Below, one piece after another: positions 33,781 to 45,272 of a stretch of DNA of 64,000 nucleotides. How positions within the stretch are numbered: the stretch's first letter is position 1; each line of letters begins with the position of its first letter. The notes under the pieces were generated by a model. That model was not told the DNA's origin, searched no databases, and saw nothing but the letters and a program-made list of their open reading frames with translations. The DNA comes from Phascolarctos cinereus (Eukaryota > Chordata > Mammalia > Diprotodontia > Phascolarctidae). The DNA is taken from contig NW_018344024.1 of assembly GCF_002099425.1 (NCBI RefSeq), positions 9,021,001 through 9,085,000 on the forward strand, given 5' to 3'. The translations under genes were made by a program, and so were the position numbers.

Positions 33781-34794
33781 TCTGCTAATTAACTTTTAAA
33801 GGACTGTTAAATTGGAAACTGCAGGGTGTTTGGATGGATGGGAAGGTGAAACGTACCTTCTACCAGTACACATTTTAGAACCTAGTCTTTCTTTGTCTTT
33901 CTCTGGATCTCTAATGTACTTTTCTCTCTATATCCTTCTGCTTAACGTCTTTCTGGCGCTCTTATCTTTTCTTCTTCCTTATCCTCCCTTTATCTCCTTT
34001 TCCTCTTTTCTCTTTCCCCTCTTCCATCACTCTCCCTTAATTGGATGTATATTAAAATGAAGCAGATTGCAGATAGATAGATTTTGATGTCTTATGTTTA
34101 TTGTACAAAATCTTATTTTTTCCCAACTTTCATTTACAAAGTGAATAAGCTAGATATATTTTTCTAAGGGAAAAAAAAAACTTAAATTAGGTTTCTTTTT
34201 ATTTGTGAGTGACCTTTGATATTTTCTCTAGGTCAGTGACCCTCAGTAGAAATGAGGTTGCCCACGATTGGTCTAAAAGAAAATCAATGATGGTTTAAAA
34301 ATAATATTGTGTATCTGTATAACACAACTTATTTCAAAGGGCATTCACATCTATTTTTCTCATTTGATCCTAATAGTTTAATTAATAGGAGCACAATGCA
34401 CTAAAAAGTTACTTCCTAACTTCTTGTTGTTGTTTGTTATTTTGGGTTGGGGGCAGGGTTGTTGTTTTCCCTCCTAGACAAGTTGTTTTATAACTAGAAA
34501 ACAGGTACAGCTGTCTGGTTCTGACAAAATTCTGGGCCGCTTTACAGAAGTGGCTGCTTTAAGTAATTAATAGGTTTGATCTGGGCCAAAGTGGAAACCC
34601 AGAGACAGACAGATTTGGCAGCAGTAAAATCCCCCAGTAAAGTAACTCAGGGAGGAGCCCATTTATAGGAAAGAACTGACAAATGATCCTAAAGATTATG
34701 CAAAAAAAGGTCTTGAGGTTCTGCGCATTCATTCAGATCTATCATTATAAATCTAAATTCAACAGTCAGCATACATCAAGTTTCTACTTTTAAC
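33781..34794. other. Single-copy stretch
   Basis: About 1 kb with no recognised repeat or gene. It includes a pyrimidine-rich patch near 33940-34035 with a spurious forward frame, and a T/G-rich patch near 34420-34470. Confidence 0.4.
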
Positions 34795-34843
34795 GTGAGT
34801 GTGAGTGTATGTGTGTGTATGTATGTGTGTATGTGTGTGTGTT
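34795..34843. repeat. (TG)n microsatellite
   Basis: Imperfect TG/TATG repeat of about 48 bases. Confidence 0.9.
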
Positions 34844-34989
34844 CTATCTCTGCTATTCTATTTCTTCCTGTCCTAATTACAAAAGGATACAGAGCCAAAT
34901 TAAACATTATTCTTAGATTTATTTTTGACACGCTTAAAAATACAGGAGGTAATAGAATATGGACTGTCATACTCTGAACCCACTTACTG

Positions 34990-35640
34990 TACTTCTTTAC
35001 ATAAGCCATTCACTTTTAATTAAGCCACTGATCTGCAAACATATTACTGTACTTCAAAATGGAATGATTTTTGTGGTGTTTGATTTTCTTTGTCATGCAT
35101 TATATTTTGTCAATTCTAGGTGAATAACCTAATCCAATAGACTTCTGCAGGAAAATATGTGAAGGCATTATAGAAGCTTTATAAAGCCCCTTTACCCCTC
35201 CTCTTCCCTAAATTCCAACGCTTAACCAGTCTGAATCATTATGCTCAACATTTAATGATAAGCTGTTTCAGCACAAGCCTCTATAACATGTATGATGTAA
35301 CACACTCCAACTCTTCAAATGACTTTCTACCCTGTAGCTATATTATGGACTATTCATCAATCAATGCATTTCATTGATGGTTTTCTCAATGCTAGAACAA
35401 GCCAATATGACAGTTACAAAACCATGCACAGTTGGGATTTTCAAATTCCATCTTTGACATAACTCCCATTTAAACTTATTCCCTCTAGGTTTCATCAGTG
35501 TGACCTTCCTAAGACAGCTGGGCCATGCTAAGGTACATCATGCACAAGTCTTTTGACAGTTACATTTTAACTACCAACTTCTACGACTAAAAGCAGATGC
35601 TACGTGATTTTCAATTCACTTTTAGGAAGACTACAAATTG
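34990..35640. promoter_or_regulatory. Candidate conserved non-coding element
   Basis: A 650-base single-copy block free of recognisable repeats lies between a TG repeat and a SINE. It has balanced composition and homeodomain-type motifs such as 'atcaatcaatgcatttcattgat' core pieces (TCAATCAATG near 35358-35368 and CATTGATGG near 35372-35380). There is no open frame or splice pattern typical of an exon. Calling it regulatory is inference. Only cross-species alignment could show conservation. Confidence 0.25.
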
Positions 35641-35642
35641 AT

Positions 35643-35835
35643 TGAGAGGCAGTGTGCTGTAGTAGATAGAAAGTCTGTTATAGTCAAGGATGACCTGGGT
35701 TTAAGTCATGCTCCTGATACATACTGACAATATGACCCTGGGCAACTCTCTAAAGCCTTTAAATTATGATTTCTGGTCTCTGATGATATCTGCAAGACTA
35801 GACCCCCAGTTCCCTCTACCATTGCCACCAAAATA
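35643..35835 (+). mobile_element. CORE-SINE (MIR-like)
   Basis: 'ggcagtgtgctgtagtaga', 'atgacctgggtttaagtca', 'atgaccctgggcaactctc' and 'gactagacccccagttccc' run head to tail. Near complete. Confidence 0.88.
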
Positions 35836-35859
35836 AAAAAAAATTATGACTTAATGGAA

Positions 35860-36035
35860 CTTAGGACTGTTAGAACTACAAGGGACCTTAGATATCATCT
35901 AATCAAACTTCCTCATTTTACAGAAAAAGAAATTGATCTACAGAGGTGAGATATGTTCAAATTTTTTAACTAGAGACCAGAACTCAGGCTTCCTGACACC
36001 TAGTCTAGTGTTCTTTATACAACATTATGTGATGT
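35860..36035 (-). mobile_element. CORE-SINE, reverse orientation
   Basis: 'gttagaactacaagggacc', 'tttacagaaaaagaaattg' and 'gaactcaggcttcctgaca' form the complement of the family. The head lies near 36030. Confidence 0.85.
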
Positions 36036-36794
36036 TTCAATACCATGCTTTGTAGGACAAAAGTTAGCTAAGAGATTTTTTAATACACAGAACATGAAAA
36101 GAGGATTGCTTATGAAACTAAGACTCCCCATGCCATGCTACTTGATTTTCAAAAAAATATATAATACATTTCACACAATTAGTTTCAAAATTGTTCCACT
36201 TGTTTTGTTTCCTTCTGAACTTTCTTCTATTCTATTCTGGGCATTTAAAAAAAATGTTTCAATGGCCTTCCCTTGCCTTTTTTTTTTTAAATCAATATTG
36301 TTAGCCCTATTCTCTCTCCCACTGTATCCCCTACCAATTAAAAATAGAAGGGTGAAAATACGTAACAAATAATCATAGTTAAGGGGGAGGAGGGAAATCT
36401 ATGCAGTGGTCAGGGGAAATTCTTTCAGAACTTCTAAGGTCTTTTATCTCTGACGTGTGGCCAGCCCAGTGAAGCTGTGTTGGCATGACAACAGACTAAT
36501 TCTTCTTACTTAGAGTTTTCTGGAATGCTAATGTCTTTGAAAATGTATCTTGTCACCTTGTATAGGGTATCTGGAGTAGCTACATGTGCAAAAAGTGCCA
36601 AACTTCCCAATTGGGAATGGTTCATTATTTATTTTCTTCCTATGTTTCATATGATTTCAATGTTCAGGATAAAGCACCAAAGGCACACAGAGTAACTTAG
36701 TCATCCTGCTGGGATCTCTCAGGGTGGATGAATGCCCAAAGACTCCAATTGTTCCCTCAGTTACAGAATGGGAGTATGGGAAAGATCAATAATT
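36036..36794. other. Single-copy stretch
   Basis: About 760 bases. T-rich DNA near 36230-36310 gives spurious frames on both strands. Nothing else was recognised. Confidence 0.4.
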
Positions 36795-36960
36795 CAGGAG
36801 GAGAAACTCCCATCTATTATTTAGCAAGTAAGTGTAAGAGAATTTCATGAGGCACAGAAAGGATAAGTGACATAGCCAGGGTCACGCAATCAGCAAGTAA
36901 AAAAGATTCACTCTTCTGGAGTTGAAGTACAGCACTCTATGTCCCACTACCTCTATAAAT
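36795..36960 (-). mobile_element. CORE-SINE, reverse orientation
   Basis: 'aggataagtgacatagcca', 'gggtcacgcaatcagcaag' and 'gcactctatgtcccactac' are complement SINE text. Confidence 0.8.
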
Positions 36961-37127
36961 ATCCAACCACATATCATACCCTAAGAAAATAACCATTACT
37001 AAAAGTTATAACCATGAAATGTCCTAGAAGCAAATGTCTGACAATTTTAATTTAAATAGGAGTGCATAGCACAATTACAATTTAACCATAAGCCAATTAA
37101 AGTAGTCTGCAAAGCTGGATGGAAATT

Positions 37128-37525
37128 CATCTGGTATAATGGAAAGTCCACTAGACTAAAAGTCAGGAAGCCTTGGTTTGAATTCTAGTCAGGAGATTTA
37201 GCTTCCAATCCTGTCTCTATAACTAACTGGCCAGGTGACCTTGTTTCTTCATCACATATTTATTTAACACTTTAAAATTTCAGACATCATTTCAATGAGG
37301 GATTGGAATAACACTTTGAAGAGGATGCCACAGGTATTATTATCCCAGTTTTATAGATGAGGAAACAGAGGATCAAATAAATCAAAGGACTTACTCATGT
37401 TCCAATGGGCTAGTAAGTGTCTGACTCAAGGTTTAAACTGAGAATTCCTAATTCCACACCCAGCATGGTAAATACTATACTACACAAGGTCTCTTCTAGC
37501 TCTAATATTCCATGATTCTCTTATG
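37128..37525 (+). mobile_element. CORE-SINE split by a second SINE
   Basis: The forward SINE begins 'ctggtataatggaaagtcc', passes 'actggccaggtgaccttgt' (to about 37250), and finishes at 37488-37525 with 'ggtctcttctagctctaat'. The sequence between is the reverse-strand SINE listed next. Confidence 0.75.
37256..37487 (-). mobile_element. CORE-SINE, reverse orientation, inserted in another SINE
   Basis: 'ccagttttatagatgagga', 'gtgtctgactcaaggttta' and 'taattccacacccagcatg' read as the complement SINE with its head at the right end. Confidence 0.85.
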
Positions 37526-39697
37526 TTACATACAGATTATGAAAGAATATCCTGTTTGCAATAGGTCTAGAAGTTCCGAAGATTTTTGGTCTAGCTGCAA
37601 GGCTCTTCTGCCTACTTTCCTCACTTAAAAAAAAAAGTAGGGAAAAACTACAAATTAAAATTTTGGTTTAACCTTCATTAAAGGTGTTTTTCCCTAAGTT
37701 ACCTCTTAGTTCAGAATAGTTTTCACTGTTCAGGAATAATTTAAATAACCTATATGGCCTTATAAGAACTCTGTATTATCTATCATTCAGTATTTTTTTG
37801 AGTCTCTCAAAACCATTGCTCTGGATAATTAATAAATAAACCTGCCAATAAAAATAGTTCATGTGAAACCAAGAAAGAAAAAAAAGTTTATTTGCCAAAA
37901 ATTTCAAGCTCAAGCAGTATCTAAAGAACACTCATTATTTTTTCCCTTCATACCTAAGCTGTTACTTTTTTTTGTCCAATGTAGTAATCCACTTTAAGTC
38001 TTCAGAAGAAACATTATTTTTAATAAGTGGTCCATCAATACATGCTCAAAATACACCTTTGAAGGGCACATAAATTATTTTAATTGTGTAAGTGAGATGT
38101 TCTTTGTATCCATATGGGGTATCGAGTTGATGATTTAGTCAAATGGATGTCAGTGTATTTGATCAATCTTTCCATTAAACCAAAAATTAATCTTACATTT
38201 TCTAAAGAACCTTAATACTGTTAAAGAATAACTGTGATATCCTCAGGATACATAGTAAGGTCACTTGATATAAATGAGTATACATTGTTTTCCTGAGTAG
38301 TACTATAATTAAAAAGAGATGGGAAAAATATAGCAGCTTAGAAATGAGCTAAAGTAGCTTTTCTTGTATTCTGGCTTTCTCTGTTCAACACTATATAGTT
38401 CTTTTGTCACATTGTTGTCACTTACATTGAGTCTCTCCAGTTTACCTTGACCATTTCAAAAAATCTCTCATTCTCCCCACTTTACTACACAAAGATCAAG
38501 GACAATTTTTATTCCATGTTTCAAAATGTTAATGGAACATGTGGATCTATTTCTGTCTCACGTTAAAAGATTCTACTTTGAGTTACTTGCTTAAATATCA
38601 AAGGCATTCATTCTTGGTGTTCTGTTAATCAGCCCCCTCAACATGGGTTGTTTTCTTTGTTTTAAAATGCACAAAAATATGAAACTAAAAAAATGCTTTA
38701 ATCCCATTCTACTCATAAAACTTTGATGTTCTGAGAGCACTTCAATTGAGAAATGATTGGGGTTCTAGACAAATGAACAATAGACAGCTCTAACATGATG
38801 AGATTGCATCTGCCTTTTGTATAAGCATTTCAATTCAGATGTGATCAGCCATGCTGGCTTTGTAGGACAATTTGCCTGGCACTTGCGGGCAAGATTCCCT
38901 CTTGCAGGCTGAAGCACCCTTAAAAATAAGAAAAACTTCAATAATTTTAAATTGCTATATACCACACATGCTCAGAAAAACAATGCATTCTTTAAATAAA
39001 AACATTATAACTTTTAAAGTATAAAAGGCCCACCCACAAGATAAGAGCTATCTATCCTTTCTAATTCAGGTGTCAAATCACTCTGGCTGCTCTTTCTCCC
39101 AAACTGGGAATTTTTGACATGCGCAATTGTTCCAACCATCAAAGAAGAATATTTATTTCTTTTAACCCAATCTTTGATGGCTTTTCTAGAACTATGTCTG
39201 AATGTCTTTCCAAGGTGACTGTGTGACATTTGGGAAGCTTTCTGACCTAAGAGAAACTTACTATGTATATGAAGAAAAAAACCATACTACATAAACTTAT
39301 GTGCTCATTTAAATGCACACACAAAACAGACATAAATATACTGTATAGATCTAGATATGACTGTTATGTTAGAAAAGAGAGCAAATGACTAAATATGGTA
39401 GAAACAAATTCTGCTCACTATTATTCTAATACATGCACTATGAGTATATAGGGGTATAGTGGGGAAAATAAGACAACTAGAGATTTTTAAGATAGTCAAG
39501 GTAAAGGGGAATGAATGAATGTGACAACAATGTAATAAAAGAGACAGGAGAGTGACACAGATTCCATAATCTTTCCATATACTGATAAGAGCATATCATA
39601 TATGTTAGGATAATAATGTGAGCAGAGCTTCTTTCTATTAGGCATACTCATTTGTCAATTTTCAAATAAACAGCTACATTTAGATCTACATAGCACA
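37526..39697. other. Longest single-copy stretch, candidate regulatory DNA
   Basis: About 2.2 kb without a recognised repeat family, gene or RNA. The part from 38590 to 39190 carries four TCF/LEF-type sites, listed separately. Reverse frames of 66 and 71 codons (38765-38965 and 39014-39229) show no domain. Confidence 0.45.
38597..39180. promoter_or_regulatory. Cluster of four TCF/LEF-type motifs with an inverted pair
   Basis: ATCAAAG lies at 38597-38603 and 39138-39144, and its complement CTTTGAT at 38721-38727 and 39172-39178. The last two lie in a perfect 9-bp inverted repeat, 'ccatcaaag' (39136-39144) and 'ctttgatgg' (39172-39180), with a 27-base spacer. The motif matches are seen directly. 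That the block is a Wnt-responsive or other enhancer is inference. Confidence 0.3.
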
Positions 39698-40665
39698 TAT
39701 CTGTTCACATTACCAACTGCCTTTTGGAAATCTAAAATTCAGCATGTCTGAAACAGTATTCATTGTCTTTTGTATGACTTACCCACTTACTTCCAAAAAC
39801 TTACCTACTTCCAAACTTTCCAATTACTTTTGAGGTTACCACTATGCTTCCAGTCAACCAACTTCTCAACATCAATATCATCAACTCTTCTCCTAATCAT
39901 TCCACATATTAAATCTGCTGCCAAGTCTTACCATAACCTAGTTCAGACCTTCATCACTTCTTGCCTGGACTACTGTAATAGCCTTCTGATATATTCCCCT
40001 CAAGTTTTTGCCTCAAGTCTCTCGACACTTCAATCCATCCATCATTCAGCGGGGAAAGTGATTTTCCTAAAGCATGGGTCTGACCATATGACCACCCTAA
40101 TTCAATAAACTCCAGTAACTCCCTATTACCTCCAGAATCAAATGTAAAATCCTTTCCTTTTTTCAGCACTTAAAGTTCTTTACAGCCTGAGTCCATTCTT
40201 TCTGATCTCCTTATACTTTACTTCCCTCCAAATACTTATAATCCAACAACACTAACTTTTTTGCTCTTCTTCAGACTCAGTACTCTATCTCTGGTACATT
40301 TTCATTGGCTATTTTCTCTGATTGGGATAACTTTCTTACTCATCTCTCCTTACAGGTTTCCTTCAAGACTCAGCGCACATGTCAAAGACTTAGCAGCCCA
40401 AACCCCTCTTTCTACAGTAGGCCTTTCCCATTCCTATACCATCCACCTCAGATCACTATCCTTCTAATATATATTGTTCTCTATATAGATATACACACAT
40501 ACATACATATATGTATGTACATGATTGTTTACATGCTCACTCATTAAATATGAGCTCCTCATAGGCAAGAACCCTATTTTTGCCTTTCTCTTTATTCTCA
40601 ATACTTAGCACAATGCCTAACACATAAGCATGTAATAAAGATTTATTGACTCACTCACTGACTAT
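39698..40665 (+). mobile_element. L2 LINE, late ORF2 to 3' end
   Basis: 'ttcagcatgtctgaaacag', 'atcacttcttgcctggact', 'gggaaagtgattttcctaa', 'aataaactccagtaactcc' and the terminus 'taataaagatttattgact' are all in L2 order. A short TA/CA repeat (40487-40522) interrupts the 3' UTR. The ORF is broken. Confidence 0.93.
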
Positions 40666-40669
40666 ATGT

Positions 40670-40800
40670 ATGAGTATACATATTTATGCATGTGTTTTAA
40701 AAATATATCAGCATAAAGATGTATGTTTATATACACATACATATATGCATACCTATGTATATATAAATATATTTCTACATACACACAACATATTGCACTA
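40670..40800. repeat. TA/CA-rich low-complexity sequence
   Basis: Interspersed ATATAC and ATGTAT repeats directly after the L2 3' end, probably grown from its tail. Confidence 0.75.
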
Positions 40801-40944
40801 AATTCAGAATTGTTTCTACAGATTATAAGTTACTTAGAAAGAAAGTTTTACAGTGACAGTACAATTTCATAAAAATCCAGGCAAGCTTACATGAATGAAA
40901 ATTATTTAAAAAGAAACCAAAAGATAATTTTGGAAGAATGAAGG

Positions 40945-41085
40945 AATGAATTAAAACATATATATGTATTTACTATGCATGAGACACTATACTAAGCACT
41001 GGGGATACAAATAAAACCAAGCAACACAGTACTTGCCTTCAAGGAGTTTACAAGTTATTCTAATAGATAACATATATAAGGGCAT
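40945..41085 (-). mobile_element. L2 3' end, reverse strand
   Basis: 'actaagcactggggataca', 'gccttcaaggagtttacaa' and 'ttattctaatagataacat' are the complement of the L2 3' terminus. Confidence 0.9.
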
Positions 41086-41339
41086 CTAGGGTTAGAAACT
41101 GGGGTGCATAGAGGGTGGTGGCTGCAACTTATTTCTAGCCAAGATCCATTGAAAATTCATTATCAGAGCCTAGAGCCCTAATACAAGAAATCTAATTTTT
41201 AAAAAAAAAGAGGTAATAAAGCCTTTGCTATCTAAACAACAAATTCCCAACATTTTTTTTTGGAGGGGGAGTAATATTTGTAACATCCTACCCACAACCC
41301 TCAACACTAAAAGTTTTGTCTATGTGTGTATTTGGGGAT
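41086..41339. other. Single-copy stretch
   Basis: About 250 bases. No family recognised. Confidence 0.4.
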
Positions 41340-42590
41340 GAAAGGTCATGAACCCCCATTTAATATAACTACAAAATGCATAAAATATTTGAGAGTCAAT
41401 CTGCTAATGCACACTCAAGATACAATTACAAAACAATCATCAAAACATCAAGAATGACTTAAATAACTGGAAACATAGTGTTCATGGCCAAACTGTGACA
41501 AACTAATACTCATCAAATTAATTTACCGTTTTCCTGGTACATCAGACTATCAAGGGGATACATTGTAGAGCAAAATAAATAATAACGAAGTTCTTTTGAA
41601 AGAAGAAAAGGTCAAAAATCTAAAGAGAAATAATGAAAAATAGGACTGAAGGTGGAATAGCATTTCCAGCATTTCCACAAATTATAGCACAAAGCAGTAA
41701 TCATAAAAACCAGGTAGTATTAGTTAAAAAATAGAACACAACAGGCTAGATAAGGAAGAATCAGAAACAAATGAACTCAATAATCCAGACTTTGATAATC
41801 CTGTGAATATAAATTACTTGCAGAACCCTCTATTTAACAAAAAAAAAATGTTGGGAAAGCTGTAAAGGATTTTGAAACAAATATGCTTTAGACCAACAGC
41901 TTATGCCATCTAACACAATAAATCAAAAATGGATATATGACTTGAATATTAAAGATCATACAATAATAATTTAGAAAATATCACATAACTTTCACAGCTA
42001 TGTGTGACTATATATATTCTTAAGTCACCAAGTTATAAGAAGTTGTTACAAAAGATAAAATGGATAATTTAGATTGTATGAAATTAAAAAGATTTTACAT
42101 GAATATAATAATTATTGCCTCCAAGATAAAAAGGAAAGCAGAAAATAGAGAAGAAATTATTTGTATCAATATCTTTGTTTGACAAAGGTTTGACATCAAA
42201 GATGTATACCCTTGTATATGGATGTTAATAGTTTGCAAATATTTCAAAATTGCAAATTATTAGCAATCAAATGAAAGAATGACTACAATAAGAGTAGAGA
42301 AAACCTCTACTATTAAGCAGTCAAAATTAAATAATATGAAATTATAACAATAAATATTGGCCCTCAAAGAAGCAACAATGAGAATGCATCCACTTCCCTT
42401 CTGCACAGAAGTTAATGAGAGTGAAATGCCACAAATAACATTGGACTTGGTTGTTGTGTTGGTTAGTTTTGTGACATCATTATTTCTCTCTTTGGGGTGG
42501 GCGGAGGTGGAGTGTTTATTCTTTTTATAATGAATAGCTCTGGGATCATGAGAAGGGAAGAACAGATTAGGAAATACAGATAGTTTACCT
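41340..42590 (+). mobile_element. L1 ORF2 3' half and 3' UTR
   Basis: Colinear with L1 ORF2 after the RT core. 'catcaagaatgacttaaat' is the NDLNNW-like region and 'aggtggaatagcatttcca' the GGIA.P region. 'agcacaaagcagtaatcat' corresponds to KAAIIK, 'aatggatatatgacttgaa' to KW..DL, and 'aaaatggataatttagatt' to KMDNFD. 3' UTR-like text ends near 42560 ('ttctttttataatgaatag'). Decayed beyond coding. Confidence 0.85.
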
Positions 42591-42624
42591 TATTTGTCTA
42601 TTTTTACACACAGAGTAGCCTTAT

Positions 42625-42735
42625 AGAGTATCCATCAATCAATAAACATTTATTTAGCATCTAATATATGCCTGGTACTAGGTTGGAGATATGAATACAA
42701 AGAATATAACAATCCTTTCTCACTGTTATAGCTTC
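42625..42735 (-). mobile_element. L2 3' end, reverse strand
   Basis: 'aataaacatttatttagca', 'tatgcctggtactaggttg' and 'aacaatcctttctcactgt' are the complement of the L2 terminus. Confidence 0.88.
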
Positions 42736-43039
42736 TTTACATAAGAAGCCATAACTGGCTACTCTACTACAGCTAGGTTTATGTATAGAGGTGCCTGGAA
42801 ACTCAGATAGTCACTACCTGTGCAAAAACTTTACCAGGTGAGCAAGAATAGTAAGAAGCCATAAGTATGTATTCTAACTGCATCCTCTCCAAGCCTCATA
42901 CTCTTTGTAACTGAACAACACAAGCTGTTCTCACCCTATTCATTAAAAAAAAAAAAAAAGGAAATTGCTTCCTCCTCTTTCTTCCTTAAGAGGAAAGCAC
43001 TTTTCCTCCATAATCCCTAAGAGAAAAGTACCCCCCCAC
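42736..43039. other. Single-copy stretch with an A-run
   Basis: About 300 bases including a pure A-run at 42945-42959. The part before the A-run could be a retrocopy whose source I do not recognise. Confidence 0.35.
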
Positions 43040-43165
43040 GCCCCAGTTTCTAATGCTTTCCCCTTTGCCTTCCATTTATTCTGGATGTAAATCATGTGTA
43101 CCTAGTTATTTGCTTATTTTCTTTCCCATAAAAATTTAAGTTTCACAAGGGTAGGATCTCCTGAC
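43040..43165 (+). mobile_element. L2 3' UTR fragment
   Basis: 'ttctaatgctttccccttt', 'ttccatttattctggatgt' and 'aagtttcacaagggtagga' match the late L2 3' UTR. The final signature is lost. Confidence 0.68.
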
Positions 43166-43379
43166 TCCAAGACTGGCTGTCATGCACTTTATCATTCTAC
43201 ATCATCTCAGTTCACTTGTTCCATGATTTTCAGTTGTTTTTTGAAGTGTCTTCTCCACCTCCACCTAAAACCAAAACAAAGCATGTCTAAAACCAGAAAA
43301 TTCCCTAACATCTTTCTTATTCATGTGTCATTTTATATATGTCTTTTGGAGGAGTTATTTTTTGGGGTTTTTTTGTCTC
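43166..43379. other. Single-copy stretch
   Basis: About 210 bases with nothing recognisable. Confidence 0.4.
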
Positions 43380-43735
43380 CCTTTTTTATATTTTTTAATT
43401 AATATAAATTTATTCATTTTAGTTTTTAACATTTACTTCCACAAGATTTTGAGTTCCAAATTTTCACCTCATCTTTCCCCTCCTCCCACCCCAAGACGGC
43501 ATGCATTCTGAATACCTCTTCCTCTAGTCTTCCCTCTCTTCTATCTTCCCCCCCTTCTCTTATCCCCTTCCTCTTCTATTTTCCTGTAGGGTAGGATAGA
43601 TTTCTGTACCCCATTTCCTCTATTTCTTATTTCCCAATTGCATGTGAAAACTTTTTTTAAATGTGTTTTTAAAACTTTGGGTTCCAAATTTTCTCCCTTC
43701 CTCCCTCCCCACCCACCCTTGCAGGAGTTATTTAT
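43380..43735 (-). mobile_element. L1 non-coding (UTR-like) sequence, reverse strand
   Basis: 'ttttgagttccaaattttc' (43447-43465) and 'tttgggttccaaattttct' (43676-43694) are the complement of the marsupial L1 phrase 'gagaatttggaactcaaaa'. Each is followed by a pyrimidine-rich run. The phrase occurs twice about 230 bases apart, so this is either two truncated copies or an internal repeat. Confidence 0.65.
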
Positions 43736-44071
43736 ACTTACTTGGGAGCCTTTTCAGGTAAAAGTTGACATGATTATCACAAGAGACCTTGGGGACTGAT
43801 ATTCAGTGTTCTTAGGTTTCACTAAAACTATGGGACAAAATCTAGGTCCTGTAGCCTTGTAGATCTTCCCACATAGAAGGTGAAACATAAGTTAGGATCA
43901 AGAAATGTAAGAAAATGCTACTATCAAAGAGAAATGGTTCATATTCTAAAGGTCATTTGACTTCTTTCAAACTTGAACACTTTTGAGTTATATTCTTCAG
44001 AATAAGCAGAAAGCAGAGGCTGGTATAGTTGCCGTTGGGATTATGCACCCTCCAAGGAAAGCTGTCTCAAA
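43736..44071. other. Single-copy stretch
   Basis: About 335 bases with nothing recognisable. Confidence 0.4.
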
Positions 44072-44355
44072 GAGAAGCAGCATCGTACAATGGAAAAAGG
44101 ACTGGCCCCAGAGGGAGAAAAGACATCAGTAAGTCTATGTCTATCAGTCTATCAGTATGACTACGAGGAAATTTTATAACTTCTCTAAACCTCAGTTTTC
44201 TCACCTATAATTCTCATGTCATCTCAATCACAAAGATCACGATACCTGTAGCACCTCCCTCCCAAGTCTATTGTAAGGATCATATGATGTACCATAAAGT
44301 CCTCTGTCAACTTTAAAGTACTATATAAGCATCAATTGTGAATATTAACCTTGGA
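44072..44355 (+). mobile_element. CORE-SINE (MIR)
   Basis: 'agcagcatcgtacaatgga', 'ctaaacctcagttttctca', 'cctccctcccaagtctatt' and 'aaagtactatataagcatc' run from head to 3' end. Nearly complete, old. Confidence 0.88.
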
Positions 44356-44414
44356 TATCATTTATAAAATAGTGGAATAAATAATGGATGAGCACTAGAA
44401 TTGAATTAATTAAT

Positions 44415-44525
44415 GAAAAAGTAATGAAGTACTTACCATATGCTATGTACTATGCTGAGCTCTAGGGATACAAATAGAAAAAGTGAGACAAAGAAGATCG
44501 CACTCTAATACTCAAATTTAGGGAT
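44415..44525 (-). mobile_element. L2 3' end, reverse strand
   Basis: 'atgaagtacttaccatatg', 'tactatgctgagctctagg' and 'gatcgcactctaatactca' are the complement of the L2 terminus. Confidence 0.85.
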
Positions 44526-44656
44526 ATTATACATGAATGTTCAGCTGCAGGGTTGATAAAGAGATCTAAAAGTTCTAAGGATGCAGCAGGTCAGATACCA
44601 AGGGCCAGGGGTTCACGGGTTGAATTGATAGTACAGATGAAAGTACTTAAAGGTCT

Positions 44657-44797
44657 AGAGAGGGGTTCTGAACCTGGCGTCTGTGAAGTTTTTAAAAAAT
44701 ATTTCTATAAATGCATTTCAATATTATTGGTTTCCTGTTTAATCCTACATATTTCATGTGCTTCCAAAAATCATTATTTCAAAAAGGGGTCCACAAA
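44657..44797 (+). mobile_element. hAT-type non-autonomous DNA transposon, one end
   Basis: Begins 'agaggggttctgaacctgg', followed by 'aatgcatttcaatattatt', 'ggtttcctgtttaatccta' and 'aaaaaggggtccacaaaac'. This is the same family as the element at 51908-52097, in the opposite orientation. The left terminus is present and the right one appears truncated. Confidence 0.72.
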
Positions 44798-45260
44798 ACA
44801 AAAAGAAGAAAAAAGAAATTTGCACGATAACTTTATTAGATATTTTAAAAGAATAGTGAGTTGTACAGAATAAATTGGTAGTTTCATGTGCAATCATCTT
44901 TTTTTATCCTACTATGTTATGGAAATTCTTGTTTTATTTCATAAGTTAAAAATAAAATTTAAAAAAATAAAAGGGGTATATAGGCAAGGTCTAAAGAACT
45001 TTAGGATACAGTGACTGCGAAGATGATCAGGCCTGTTGACCCTCCAATTTCTCTGTAGGAATAGAATCAGCATAAAGATATGCATAGGCAATGCCAGGCA
45101 TCCGTGTAAAATATTCAGTCCAAAATCGACTTCTTGGTACTACAGGATAATATATTCAATTATAAGGAAACACTGATTTTCCCCCAGTTTTTTGCTTTCC
45201 ATTTTGTTTATCTGTGTAAATACAGACATGATCTACTCCCCAGCTACAATTACAGCTTTT
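44798..45260. other. Single-copy stretch
   Basis: About 460 bases with A/T-rich text and no recognised family. Confidence 0.4.
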
Positions 45261-45272
45261 ATTTCTAGATCT

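Noticed and set aside
34795-35009. Short frames on both strands near the TG repeat
   Set aside because: Low-complexity translation of the microsatellite plus random flank.
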